DNA from: Callorhinus ursinus
Lineage: Eukaryota > Chordata > Mammalia > Carnivora > Otariidae
Reading direction: 5' to 3'
Assembly (NCBI RefSeq): GCF_003265705.1
Contig: NW_020312828.1
Span: 54,293,137 to 54,357,136, forward strand
Length of the DNA: 64,000 nt
Shown: piece by piece, positions 37,001-43,494 of the stretch
How positions within the stretch are numbered: position 1 is the stretch's first letter
Layout of the letters: each line of letters begins with the position of its first letter
Translations under genes and position numbers: made by a program
Notes under the pieces: model-generated
What the model was told of the DNA's origin: nothing
Databases searched by the model: none
What the model saw: only the letters and a program-made list of their open reading frames with translations

Positions 37001-37491
37001 AAGAGCACTAATCCCATCATGATGGCTTCACCCTCAGGACCTAAGCCCCTCCCAAAGGCCCCACCTCCAAATACCATCTCACTGGGTATTAGGTTTTCAA
37101 CATAGGAATTTGAAGGGCATGCATTCACACCAAACTAACTATTAATGAAATGCAACGCTGGGATTTTTATAACTTTGCATTCTGAATTGACACTATTTTA
37201 TTCGTAAGATGGTCACAGAGTTCCACTAAATGATAACGTGAGTGTGAAAAATACAAAGTTTAAGCACCACTATTCTCTCTCCCGAGTTCTACAAAAAGAG
37301 TGCATTACTGATTCTAAAAGTACACTGGTAAACTTTGAAATACTTATTTTTAAATACTACCTTTGCCCGATTAACCATACCATGAAATACTAGAAATGTT
37401 AAATGAATGAAACATATTTTAAACCACACTGGATGTTACTACTACTTAAAAAAGATATTTGTATTTTTTTCACTTTTCAGGATACAACTAA
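352..37491 (+). CDS. PKHD1L1: PKHD1L1 (fibrocystin-L), C-terminal 948 residues, 19 exons, 5'-partial
   Basis: Spliced coding exons: 352-455, 1365-1494, 2264-2385, 4761-4851, 8181-8329, 8412-8534, 9088-9199, 9279-9395, 12338-12503, 15200-15432, 15618-15785, 19075-19232, 21310-21445, 24459-24803, 28660-28811, 29217-29363, 29715-29868, 33569-33799, 37481-37491. All junctions keep phase and there is no internal stop. The product is the C-terminal part of a giant (about 4,240 residues in human) single-pass surface protein related to fibrocystin/PKHD1. The family is known for IPT/TIG, G8 and PbH1 repeats, for the hair-cell stereocilia coat and for expression in activated lymphocytes. Visible here: beta-helix-type sequence in window residues ~1-280, N-glycosylation sequons (FNCS, LNKS, LNST, NDTA, NISS, NYTD), an RRKR-S basic site, a terminal hydrophobic stretch (window residues ~916-943) and the end NLGYN. 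Identification rests on recognising the protein and on the EBAG9 neighbour; the upstream G8 domains are outside the window. Confidence 0.95.
456..1364 (+). other. PKHD1L1 intron, AT-rich, no recognised element
   Basis: About 0.9 kb of AT-rich intron. No repeat head, poly(A)-flanked insertion or coding-like segment was recognised on either strand. Confidence 0.5.
1365..1494 (+). CDS. PKHD1L1: PKHD1L1 coding exon (window exon 2)
   Basis: Acceptor tttatag before 1365, donor gaag|gtagta. Encodes [20 protein letters not shown]... ending FTVGE plus one base. The alternation of small and hydrophobic residues ([18 protein letters not shown]) fits parallel beta-helix repeats. Confidence 0.92.
1562..1776. 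mobile_element. Probable hAT-Charlie-type DNA transposon relic
   Basis: Inverted ends (gctgtccaac near 1565; tcggacagtac near 1765) and an interior with tgtgctaatatggta / acatgtggcta resemble the short non-autonomous hAT elements of mammals. Ancient and degenerate; the family name is not assigned. Confidence 0.5.
2264..2385 (+). CDS. PKHD1L1: PKHD1L1 coding exon (window exon 3)
   Basis: Acceptor tttttttgcag, donor ttgag|gtaggg. Encodes [20 protein letters not shown]...LWHAAIE. Starts in phase 1 and ends in phase 0, matching both neighbours. Confidence 0.92.
3018..3438 (-). mobile_element. 5'-truncated carnivore L1 3' end
   Basis: Starts with a poly(T) (the reversed tail), then gttaatcaccatacattaca and acccagtgctccacgcagaa, the terminal carnivore L1 sequence. 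It continues into the C-rich (G-rich on the element strand) 3'UTR at 3403-3436. The same terminal sequence recurs at 16667-16737 (+) and 18791-18983 (-). Confidence 0.85.
3930..4135 (+). mobile_element. Old L1M 3'UTR fragment ending in (AAAT)n
   Basis: cctcacttgtcatctaggag and atgctggcaaggttgctgt match the L1M 3'UTR pattern. It ends in an (AAAT)n run at 4102-4135. The boundary on the left is approximate. Confidence 0.5.
4761..4851 (+). CDS. PKHD1L1: PKHD1L1 coding exon (window exon 4)
   Basis: Acceptor actgtactag, donor ctcga|gtaagt. Encodes [20 protein letters not shown]...GEPCS plus one base. [19 protein letters not shown] is a classic PbH1 strand-turn pattern. Confidence 0.92.
5011..5218 (-). 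mobile_element. SINEC, minus strand
   Basis: Ends ctgagccacccaggcgcccc. Flanked by 12-bp target-site duplications tgaataggcttt at 4999-5010 and 5219-5230. Confidence 0.93.
5480..6190 (+). mobile_element. Old L1M 3' end
   Basis: Degenerate match to the L1M terminal region: ggcaatagctgccaaaag, tatttccacttctggcaatc, tggagtagttatataaa, gatatggagaaagaaatttg. Contains a short (TA)n at 5932-5948. Boundaries approximate. Confidence 0.6.
7150..7305 (-). mobile_element. MIR (ancient tRNA SINE)
   Basis: Reverse-complement MIR pattern: aggcactttatgtgggttat, then tgaggaaactgaggtccaaa and caaggtcatac. Confidence 0.65.
7898..8092 (+). mobile_element. SINEC, plus strand
   Basis: Full head ggggcgcctgggtggctcag, CT-rich tail, (AAAT)n and poly(A). 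Imperfect duplication of aaatttttaactt on both sides. Lies 90 bp upstream of PKHD1L1 window exon 5. Confidence 0.95.
8181..8329 (+). CDS. PKHD1L1: PKHD1L1 coding exon (window exon 5)
   Basis: Acceptor tctttacaag, donor ttttcag|gtaaat. Encodes [20 protein letters not shown]...[11 protein letters not shown]. Rich in aromatic residues; starts phase 1, ends phase 0. The following intron is only 82 bp. Confidence 0.92.
8412..8534 (+). CDS. PKHD1L1: PKHD1L1 coding exon (window exon 6)
   Basis: Acceptor tgttttacag, donor attaag|gtaaga. Exactly 41 codons: [20 protein letters not shown]...[22 protein letters not shown] is a PbH1 repeat and contains an NVT sequon. Phase 0 at both ends. Confidence 0.92.
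8610..8940 (+). mobile_element. Probable L2 fragment
   Basis: CT-rich sequence with the L2-like order gcctttgttctcattgtctt, ctgacatctttcctgaacta, ctcagggcataaagtcat. Old and diverged. Confidence 0.35.
9088..9199 (+). CDS. PKHD1L1: PKHD1L1 coding exon (window exon 7)
   Basis: Acceptor ttttttaaatag, donor catcag|gtgaaa. Encodes [20 protein letters not shown]...RSVRPPS plus one base. FNCS is an N-glycosylation sequon. The following intron is only 79 bp. Confidence 0.92.
9279..9395 (+). CDS. PKHD1L1: PKHD1L1 coding exon (window exon 8), GC splice donor
   Basis: Acceptor ttcataaaag. The exon encodes [20 protein letters not shown]...ISGLLDIS plus one base. The donor reads tcag|gcaagt, a GC donor in otherwise perfect consensus. 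The next GT (aagttt, 9399) would change the phase and break the join to 12338. Confidence 0.9.
9396..12337 (+). other. PKHD1L1: PKHD1L1 GC-AG intron
   Basis: Intron of 2,942 bp with a GC donor (cag|gcaagt) and a normal acceptor (atattttag). The interior to 11690 has no recognised repeat, only mixed-composition intronic DNA; 11700-12215 is a degenerate repeat. Confidence 0.85.
11700..12215. mobile_element. Degenerate interspersed repeat, family unassigned (copy 1 of 3)
   Basis: Begins gctgtataacaaaatacctc and holds a catttattagctcatgattc block. The same block order occurs at 32220-32460 and 58005-58545, so this is an old repeat family shared across the window. Confidence 0.5.
12338..12503 (+). 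CDS. PKHD1L1: PKHD1L1 coding exon (window exon 9)
   Basis: Acceptor tatattttag, donor ataag|gtacaa. Encodes [20 protein letters not shown]...[10 protein letters not shown] plus two bases of the next codon. Phase matches exon 8 only through its GC donor. Confidence 0.92.
13396..13585 (-). mobile_element. SINEC, minus strand
   Basis: Ends cgactgagccacccacatgcccc, with GA-rich reversed CT tail and poly(T). Short flanking similarity agaaaa. Confidence 0.88.
13610..14070 (+). mobile_element. Probable solo LTR relic of an endogenous retrovirus
   Basis: LTR-like layout: a TATA box (gtataaaaag, 13843-13849), then ~170 bp later an AATAAA (14012-14017) and ctgtatttttaggctctgtt, a common gamma-type LTR R/U5 pattern. 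No viral reading frames are present. Boundaries and family uncertain. Confidence 0.45.
15200..15432 (+). CDS. PKHD1L1: PKHD1L1 coding exon (window exon 10)
   Basis: Acceptor ttccccacag, donor caaag|gttcgt. Encodes [20 protein letters not shown]...VTEKAPYK plus one base. The [11 protein letters not shown]...[10 protein letters not shown] segment resembles the region shared by PKHD1L1, fibrocystin and the CEMIP/TMEM2 family. An intron of only 185 bp follows. Confidence 0.93.
15618..15785 (+). CDS. PKHD1L1: PKHD1L1 coding exon (window exon 11)
   Basis: Acceptor ctgtttctag, donor taatg|gtacgt. Encodes [20 protein letters not shown]...NGYVDLIN plus one base. Two cysteines (STCKY, YQCFG) may pair. 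Confidence 0.93.
16667..16737 (+). mobile_element. Very short 5'-truncated L1 insertion with long TSD
   Basis: aaaactaatgatgtaatgta to taacataataataaaaaaa is the L1 terminus. Identical 18-bp duplications aaaatgtgttagcaggga flank it at 16649-16666 and 16738-16755. Confidence 0.92.
17277..17500 (+). mobile_element. SINEC, plus strand, with internal duplication
   Basis: Head ggggcgcctaggtggctcag and tail gtcaaataaataaataaaat. Within it the gagccccacat-c-ggctcc block is repeated about 1.5 times (17347-17390). The ORFs running through it are not genes. Confidence 0.95.
17874..18060 (-). mobile_element. SINEC, minus strand
   Basis: Perfect 11-bp target duplications tcccagccact at 17863-17873 and 18061-18071. 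Confidence 0.95.
18791..18983 (-). mobile_element. 5'-truncated carnivore L1 3' end
   Basis: gttaatcaccatacattaca and acccagtgctccatgcagaa after a poly(T). Perfect 14-bp duplications tgcaatttattttt at 18777-18790 and 18984-18997. It sits about 90 bp upstream of PKHD1L1 window exon 12. Confidence 0.93.
19075..19232 (+). CDS. PKHD1L1: PKHD1L1 coding exon (window exon 12)
   Basis: Acceptor gtggctttag, donor aaaaag|gtaaca. Encodes [20 protein letters not shown]...LLNVDHKK. Contains the LNKS sequon; ends in phase 0. Confidence 0.93.
19850..20640 (+). mobile_element. L2 LINE 3' part
   Basis: Ordered L2 landmarks: caggtcactccttgcccc, ccatagcacttaccaccttc, tatttatttgtctccctcct, cactagaatatggctcaaag, gagcaggggcttatgatag. 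The ORFs here are L2 shadows, not host genes. Confidence 0.7.
21310..21445 (+). CDS. PKHD1L1: PKHD1L1 coding exon (window exon 13)
   Basis: Acceptor ttttttaacag, donor cacag|gtattt. Encodes [20 protein letters not shown]...CELNRHLYT plus one base. Confidence 0.93.
22205..22800 (-). mobile_element. MIR split by a later insertion
   Basis: Reverse-complement MIR: tatgtgccaggcactgttct through gatgagtaaactgagacaca at 22225-22350, resumed at ~22735-22800 by gacttgaacccagagagtct and agaagccatgcacttgatc. The intervening DNA is a MaLR LTR. Confidence 0.75.
22355..22730 (-). mobile_element. MaLR LTR (MST/MLT1 type), inserted in MIR
   Basis: gagctgccataacaaaatac, gaaatttattttctgacagt and ctggaggctagaagtatgag are the reversed 3' half of MST/MLT1-type LTRs; it ends agttcagtccatagtaata. 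No internal retroviral genes. Confidence 0.75.
23164..23354 (-). mobile_element. SINEC, minus strand
   Basis: Ends actgagccacccaggtgcccc. Target duplications catattatttta at 23152-23163 and 23358-23369. Confidence 0.95.
24459..24803 (+). CDS. PKHD1L1: PKHD1L1 coding exon (window exon 14), carries furin-type site
   Basis: Largest exon in the window (345 bp). Acceptor tttccttcatag, donor ctgcag|gtatga. Encodes [20 protein letters not shown]...FISNDTA. Sequons LNST and NDTA. The [20 protein letters not shown]...VELEIGDPP stretch has a helix-strand pattern like a SEA/ferredoxin-like module, with the dibasic RRKR-S site (24722-24736) inside it. Confidence 0.94.
24804..28416 (+). other. PKHD1L1 intron, long stretch without recognised repeat
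   Basis: About 3.6 kb with average base composition. I recognised no SINE, L1, MIR or LTR boundary with confidence, and no splice-flanked coding segment in the phase needed between exons 14 and 15. Confidence 0.45.
28417..28609 (-). mobile_element. SINEC, minus strand
   Basis: Ends ctgagctacccaggtgccc. 17-bp target duplications with one mismatch (acaatcctata-t/c-tctta) at 28400-28416 and 28610-28626. Lies about 50 bp before PKHD1L1 window exon 15. Confidence 0.95.
28660..28811 (+). CDS. PKHD1L1: PKHD1L1 coding exon (window exon 15)
   Basis: Acceptor ttccccatag, donor attaag|gtaaga. Encodes [20 protein letters not shown]...SDSAWIK, with the sequon NISS. Starts phase 1, ends phase 0. Confidence 0.93.
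29217..29363 (+). CDS. PKHD1L1: PKHD1L1 coding exon (window exon 16)
   Basis: Acceptor tgatttacag, donor tctgat|gtaagt. Exactly 49 codons: [20 protein letters not shown]...VKAVDSD. Rich in P, Q, S and V, probably a flexible linker. Phase 0 at both ends, so its skipping would keep the frame. Confidence 0.93.
29715..29868 (+). CDS. PKHD1L1: PKHD1L1 coding exon (window exon 17)
   Basis: Acceptor ttttctttag, donor gaacag|gtgaga. Encodes [20 protein letters not shown]...[10 protein letters not shown] plus one base. Sequon NYTD. Confidence 0.93.
29983..30193 (+). mobile_element. SINEC, plus strand
   Basis: Head ggggcgcctgggtggtgcag, tail with tctctttctttctttctc. Imperfect 14-bp duplications attggaac-a/t-ct at 29969-29982 and 30194-30207. 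Confidence 0.94.
31004..31040. repeat. (TA)n microsatellite
   Basis: 37 bp of TA dinucleotides with one G interruption (tatgtata). Confidence 0.95.
31653..31680. repeat. (TTGC)n microsatellite
   Basis: Seven perfect copies of a tetranucleotide, ttgc/gctt depending on register. Confidence 0.93.
31888..31902. repeat. Poly(C) run
   Basis: Fifteen consecutive C. Length is likely to be unreliable in sequencing. Confidence 0.9.
32220..32460. mobile_element. Degenerate interspersed repeat, family unassigned (copy 2 of 3)
   Basis: gatacataacaaaccagccc, atgactcaaacaacagccat, tgggtcaggaatttgggcag parallel the copies at 11700 and 58005. Followed by a 17-base poly(A). Confidence 0.5.
32880..33166 (+). 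mobile_element. Old L1-type 3' end
   Basis: gcatatgggtgtttgttgta, attctttcaactcttctgta and gaaacttttcaaaataaaaa match the terminal stretch of old mammalian L1 elements. Left edge uncertain. Confidence 0.5.
33569..33799 (+). CDS. PKHD1L1: PKHD1L1 coding exon (window exon 18), membrane-anchor exon
   Basis: Acceptor ttccttcctag, donor ctag|gtaagt. Encodes [20 protein letters not shown], then a Ser/Gly/Thr-rich stem ([19 protein letters not shown]), then the hydrophobic segment [20 protein letters not shown]...LILNI at 33709-33789. This segment contains one Arg and one Glu, unusual for a plain single-pass helix. Confidence 0.93.
34010..34640. mobile_element. Ancient interspersed repeat, family unassigned
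   Basis: acttaactgagaagtccagc, ctctccatctcttggctcca, tcagcaaaatcccgaagca and gggccaatcactggggccac form a pattern I know from a common mammalian repeat whose name I cannot fix. It has no intact ORF. Confidence 0.4.
35040..35560 (+). mobile_element. L2 LINE fragment
   Basis: L2-like order: ttatcttcctaaagcacagg, gcatgctgcctggccctgct, ctaaattgtgagcactcaga. The ~110-residue ORFs here are L2 remnants. Confidence 0.55.
35770..35905 (+). mobile_element. Old L1M 3' tip
   Basis: ttctggagattggttgcata, acactactgagctgtccact, ttaaaaatgattaaaatttt and caccccaattaaaaataaaa match the L1M terminus. Confidence 0.65.
36803..37140 (-). mobile_element. MaLR LTR (MST/MLT1 type)
   Basis: ccactgtaataaaataccac, gaaatttatttctcacagtt, agagcactaatcccatcatg and aaggccccacctccaaatac follow the reversed MST/MLT1 LTR. 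Lies 340 bp before the last PKHD1L1 coding exon. Confidence 0.78.
37481..37491 (+). CDS. PKHD1L1: PKHD1L1 terminal coding exon (GYN-stop)
   Basis: Acceptor cttttcag before 37481. Two bases finish Gly, then TAC AAC TAA. Phase fits exon 18. The polypyrimidine tract (gtatttttttcacttttcag) is good, but the coding part is so short that the call rests on phase and acceptor only. The 3'UTR follows; its end is not certain. Confidence 0.75.
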
Positions 37492-38592
37492 AGTGCTGTA
37501 CTGAAGAACAGGCTGAAAACAAAAATGCTTTTTATGAGCTATTTTGTTGTAGAAGATAAAGTCTATAGCATTTTCAAGAAAATAAGCTGAACATATTTTT
37601 ATAGTATATAAAATGTACTAATTAGCTTTAATCACAAAAATCAGATTTCTTCAAAATATAAATTTTCTTTTGATTCCTTATATTTGTATGTTCTTATTTC
37701 TTTAAAAAAAAACTTTAAGAAGTCTTTGGTGTGGAAGCAGATGTGCCACCTCCAAGTTGCTGTACCTACAACTCTTAGAATCCTTTATATTGTTGAAAGA
37801 GCTTGTCCAGTTTTGACTTACCCACCCTTGGATCAGATTGGAAGCATTTTGAATTTGTGTACGTACTGGGAGATCTGACTTCTCTTATCCATTCATGAAA
37901 CTCTGGTTTCCAATGATGTAAGTGATTCTAATTTATAAGGATTTTGGAGAAATGAGATTGTTTTAGACCTTTTTCAGACAAGTTGCTGATTTTCAGATCC
38001 ATAGTAATCCCAGAAATTCTAGATTGTCCTGGATTTCTGGGCCTGCCAAACCCTGGCCACTATTCTAAGATTTTATTTATTTATTTGAGAGAGAGAGAGA
38101 GAGAATGAGAGAGAGCACGAGAGGGAAGAGGGTCAGAGGGAGAAGCAGACTCCCCGCTGAGCAGGGAGCCCGATGCGGGACTCGATCCCGGAACTCCAGG
38201 ATCATGACCTGAGCCGAAGGCAGTCGCTTAACCAACTGAGCCACCCAGGCGCCCCTGGCCACTATTCTAAGAAGAGTTTTTGTTGTTGCCTCTGGGAACA
38301 ACCTTTGGAACGAGGCCAAACTTTCTCTGCATACCCTCCTTCCCACTCAAAACTGCCTCTACTAAGACTGTGACTTCCCTCAACTCCATGCTATAACACA
38401 AGAGATACTTATTTGCAAGAGAATACTAAGGGAATGCAAGAAAATAAATTAAGGGAATAAAATAAGGGAATGCAAGAAAAGTCACAATTCATGTAGATAA
38501 ATTAACCAAAGCTCTCATACTGTAAAAATTGCACTTTTTACTCAGAAAATCCTAAAAGAACTGCTTAATTTTGAGGAAGAACTCTCAATAAA
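37492..38592 (+). other. PKHD1L1: Probable PKHD1L1 3'UTR region and poly(A) signal candidates
   Basis: No canonical AATAAA lies within the first several hundred bases after the stop. A weak TATAAA occurs at 37607-37612. Canonical AATAAA hexamers occur at 38443-38448, 38456-38461 and 38587-38592, the last followed by a short GT-containing stretch. A young minus-strand SINE (38071-38255) interrupts the region. Which signal is used cannot be told from sequence. Confidence 0.35.
38071..38255 (-). mobile_element. Young SINEC, minus strand
   Basis: Near-consensus body and perfect 18-bp duplications ctggccactattctaaga at 38053-38070 and 38255-38272, one base shared with the element edge. Confidence 0.96.
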
Positions 38593-40317
38593 GGCATTGT
38601 AGCCATGTCCAGAGCAAGAAGAGCTGGTACTCAGAAAGTACCTGGTACCTTCCAGCAAGTGACACTAAGGAAGCATTTGGGAACAGCTGAGAAAATCCAA
38701 CAAAGCCCAGACCTTTCTCTTCTGTATCCCATTTCCTAGTATATTTACTCCACATCATTGTTAATCACGCTTAAGAAAAATTATAAACATTTACTGGGTA
38801 GCAAATCCAAATATCTGTGTATATATTTGGCATTTTGTTCAAAGAAACATCTATTTAGCATTTACTAGCTACCAGGCATTCTAGTGAGAAGACTGCAACA
38901 GGGAATAAGATGCTGTCTCTACCTTCTAACAGTTCCTAAGGCAATTGGGGAAATGGTGGACAAAGATCACGTTGATACCATATGGTATGTGTGGGCCATA
39001 GACAGAGGGTGCTCCAGGGGCACTTGGCTGGGGAGAGGGGCCATCTGTGAGGATGGTGATCCATGACGCCCAGCTTTCAAAGATGATACCTAAGATGAGT
39101 GTTGGGGAATCAAGCATGAGATGAGCCAAGGAAGAGAGTCCTGGCAGAAGGTGTGGTGGCAGGAATGAAGACTGGAACACCAGTAATAGTGGGTTCCTTG
39201 AAGGCAGGGCACTCCCTTTTTCAGCATTTCTTCCTGCCATGTAACAAAACATCTAGTACTAGTAGATCCTGATACACTGTTTGGTGGACAAATAAAGCAT
39301 GGAGGGTGGAGAAATCAGCAATTGTCTGATGTTCCTGGAGCACCAATGTGACATGAGGAAAGGCACGAGGCAGGCTGGAAGCAGAGACAACAGTCTTCCG
39401 TGCCATGCCATCAGAAGGGCTTGGACTTATTCTGCAGGTCCCAGGGATACGGTTTTAACTAAATGATGTATCTCCTCATTTCATAAGATGCTTAAAGTAA
39501 GCAAAATTTGAAAGGAACAAGAGAACAGGGAATTAATCTTTCCCATCCAGGGAGGCGAGTGGGGACAATACCAGGGCAAGAACATAGTGTCAAATACCAC
39601 ATATATCTTTGAAGTTATTTTACCTGTATCCTTCAAAACAGGAATGCTTAAACCTTGATCTGAATCCATTATGTATTTGGTTTGGGAAACCTCTCTGAAA
39701 CAGGTGAAGGGTCACACCTTTCTTCCATGCTCATCAGTGGGCATTTTCAGCTTCCTCAGGCTGGCACCAGCTGCCAAGCAGGGTTCAACCTCCAGTGAAA
39801 CAAACACTTCTCCGGAGAGTAGCTACAGACACAATGTGTAAGACTTAAAAAAAAGGACATGCCATAGGGGTTACAGTAGGTGCTTGAATACCTGGGGGCA
39901 CTCTGACCAGCTGTAAGCCTCTTGCCGTCTTACTTACAGGTACTAATATGCTAGTTATTATGATCAGATTATTCTAAAATTAGAAGACTCCCTATGAAAA
40001 ACCTGCTCTTTCAGGAATTCTGTTCACCCATAACAAGCTGATTTTATTAGGGAAGTTCCTTCAGGTTAAGGGTTATATATGCTTTTGACTTCTCTTAACA
40101 TGCTTCGCATACAGTGTGCCCACGGTAAATGTTGAAGAAACCGTTTCATTAAACAAATGAATAAGCTACACGATGAAGCTTTTCCTCTACCAGATTTCTG
40201 AGATAAAGTAGTCCTTCCAAAATATTATAGAAATTGCACTTTATCCTGACTTACTGCCTTAACATTTCAAATAACAAGTGTATAAAATTCACATCCAGTT
40301 AGACAACACTAGTTATG

Positions 40318-40331
40318 GTTGCTATGGTAAT
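40318..40331. promoter_or_regulatory. RFX-type X-box candidate
   Basis: gttgctatggtaat matches the inverted-repeat X-box GTTGCCATGGCAAC except for one transition in each half. It is intergenic, 4.4 kb upstream of the EBAG9 CpG island and 2.8 kb downstream of the PKHD1L1 stop. Confidence 0.3.
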
Positions 40332-41334
40332 GGGCTCAGAGCCTATAAGCAGAAAAAAAATAATTCCTTTTGGGCATGATATTTATGAATGTGTCTGGTT
40401 ACATGGCAAGAGTATTTTCCTTTGGCTTTTCTTTAGAGTAATTTATATATTCAGACAGATGATCCTTTATGCATATAAGTTCTCCCTAGGAAGAGAGAAA
40501 GTAAATATGTGAAGTTTTTTATACTGAAAATATCTAGTATGGTTATAACATGGATTTAATTCTCACTTATAAAGAACTTAATTTCAGATAAAAACCACAG
40601 GAAGAAATGTATATTTCATGGTGAGGAGGTGAGTAATGAAATGTACAGTAATGTACATTTGTTTTTAACCAGAGTTGCGGGCATGTCTGATATTTTAAAG
40701 GGCCAGAGGTGGTCACCGGGGGATCCAGGAGCAGCAGTTTGATTAAGAGATTAAGAGATTAAAAAGCAACAATTGAGACACACGTGCACCCAAGTGAATT
40801 TGAATTGATGGACAACAGTAAATCTCTATTTTGAACAGGACATTTATCATGGAGAAGCTTTAAAAATACTTACATTAATCATACAGGAAAGAACCAAGCT
40901 GACTTAGAGGAAGGAAAAAATAAAATACAAAAGATTAGTTAGGAGATCCTTATGAGAATTCTGGTGTGCTAAAATGATAGACACTGAAAAGAAAGAAAGG
41001 AATGAACTTGGCAACAGACACCGTTATGAGCAAAATATCCCATAAGTAGTGAGAAAAAGCACAGAGAGGGTAGGATTGTGGGTGCTTTCCTTTAACAACT
41101 GTTTTTTCACCCTCTGTCTTTAAAATCAAAGGGGGCAAAGGAGGTAGGTGATGTGCTCAGAATGAAACTTTAAAAGCTTCTTTCCCCTTTTTTATGTGTA
41201 ACTAACAAACATGTCTATTTCTGGTTGCTGATGAGAGAAAATTCACTCCTGTTTTCCTGGAAGCTCTATTCCCTGCTGTGAGCTGAAAGAAGATTCTACT
41301 GGACTTGAAAATGATAAAACTTTCATTGATCTGC

Positions 41335-41480
41335 TTTGTTTCCAACACATACATTTTGCAAAATAATCCTATAAGGCAGGAATTATTAATCTGATTTTGC
41401 AGATGAGAAAACTAAGGCTCAAATGTGTTCAAGCCATAGCTATAGTTCATGTTATAGCTGAATGAATTAGGCTTTGTTGG
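41335..41480 (-). mobile_element. MIR fragment
   Basis: cctataaggcaggaattatt then gcagatgagaaaactaaggc follow the reversed MIR core. Confidence 0.55.
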
Positions 41481-41745
41481 TTCAGTGTTGTTTCATTTTT
41501 AAGTTTTCATGTACAAGGCAGATTGTATTGTACATATGACAAGCTGTTACTTGAGTGAATCTTAACACATTTACCCTTAGAAATAATAAATGGCCTTACA
41601 TTGCCAGATCTGCTCAGATCAAGTCTACTTAACTCATAATAGAGCTGAACTGTATTATAGCTCTAATAACAATGTGGCCAAGAGGTATTACATGGTTGTA
41701 CCTCACTACTGAAACACAGAAGTGTTTTCATTTGAATCCATTTCT

Positions 41746-41941
41746 TTTTTTTTAAAGATTTTATTTATTGATTGATAGAGAGATGACAGAGGCAACACAA
41801 GCAGGGGGAGCAGCAGAGGGAGAGGGAGAAGCAGGCTTCCCGCCGAGCAGGGAGCCTGATGTGGGACTCAATCCCAGGACCCTGGGATCATGACCTGAGC
41901 TGAAGGCAGACACTTAATGACTGAGCCACCCAGGCGCCCCC
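41746..41941 (-). mobile_element. SINEC, minus strand
   Basis: Ends actgagccacccaggcgcccc. Target duplications tgaatccatttct at 41733-41745 and 41945-41957. Confidence 0.95.
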
Positions 41942-43494
41942 AAATGAATCCATTTCTAATAAAGGACATGGATTATTTTTCTCTATTCCTATCTAGGCAT
42001 CTTCCGAAGGTTAATTTGGTTAACTCTAAATTGTTCTTAAACCTTGGGTCTTCCTGTATTTAGCAATAAAAATCACTATAGAGATACATTATAGTAATAT
42101 TTATGATGGAAAATATTTAAATGCTTCACAGAGAGTCAATTTTATTTTAATAGAAAGGAAATTTAAAAAGCTGCCTCAGATTTGTCGGTCTCTCTATTAA
42201 ACATCTGATCCTAACTATTAAATGGTGATGTGGAGATTAAAAAATAAGTTATAATTTTTCAGAATATTAAAATGTATGATTTTGAAAGCGAGCACAAGTC
42301 TCTAGAATAGAAAGACAATAAAACAATCCATTAAAATTATCATCAGAATATCCTTTGCTCTCAAACGTATCTATTCAAAACCATCACTGTGAGCTCCAAG
42401 GCTTTGTTTTGCTTGCTCAAGAAATGAATGTGACTTTATAATCTGTATTCAACCGTGGACAGCTGCTCATTAATAAAAAGCCATTAAAGACCAAGTCAGA
42501 ACAGCAGGTCTAAAATTATGCTTGAGGAAAAAACCATCCCTTTAGTGAAAAGCCAGAGAATTGGGTTAGGGAGATTGGGAAGCACTGGGCTGTGTTTGCA
42601 AGGTCTGCCTGAACTACTGGGCAGGGATGGGAGGTCAGTTGACAAAACACTACTCAGACCCACGGGGAGAACTCAGAACAACAAAACCTATAAAGGCTTT
42701 GACTTGGGAGATTAAATGGTGAGCTGGAAGCTGTTAAAAGTGAATAAATCAAGCTGGTGATTAGGGATCGGGCAGAGGCAAATCAGAGACCTTAAAGTGG
42801 GCAAAATGGTCTGAATAAAGAGCAGGTAGAATTAACTGTTAACATATGGAATACAGGCAATTCAGAAAGAAATCTTTGATATACCAAGTCTATCCCTTAT
42901 GCTCCTCCCACTTGACATTTGGTGGTCCCTATCCCTACTCCACCCAAGCCTTGGTCAGAGGACTGGACTTCAAATTGCACACTCCCAAGAGGTGGTCCCC
43001 ATGAAAGATCCCAAATTATTGGCACCTATGATGCCCAATTATGGAATTATTACTCAGTGACTAAAGATGATTTTAAACTATTATTTCATAGATATTTTTA
43101 AAGTAAACTAAGTTTGCAATCTTTGACAAGTTTTGTTTTTTAGTGTGTTGGAAACAAATATTCACTACTAGTTGTTTCTAGAAAAATATATCTTTTATTT
43201 CACTTGGAAATGGCAAATTTAATAAAGAAAACTGAAGAATGAAGAATGAAGAAAAATATCATAGGGATATAATAATTTGAAGCAAAGACATACCTTTGAA
43301 AACGTTTATGTCAAGATGTAGCCTATTTTGGATTATTGATTAGAGGAATCAAAAAAAATTTGGAGACTTTTAATTCTTCGAATTTAGGCATTTGAAGAGA
43401 TTAAGGTTAGAACAGGTGTTTAAAAGACTGCAGAGGATTTAGTGGATTTAGGGAGGCGTAGTAACTGGGAATGATGATGCAATAGTGCGGTGGT

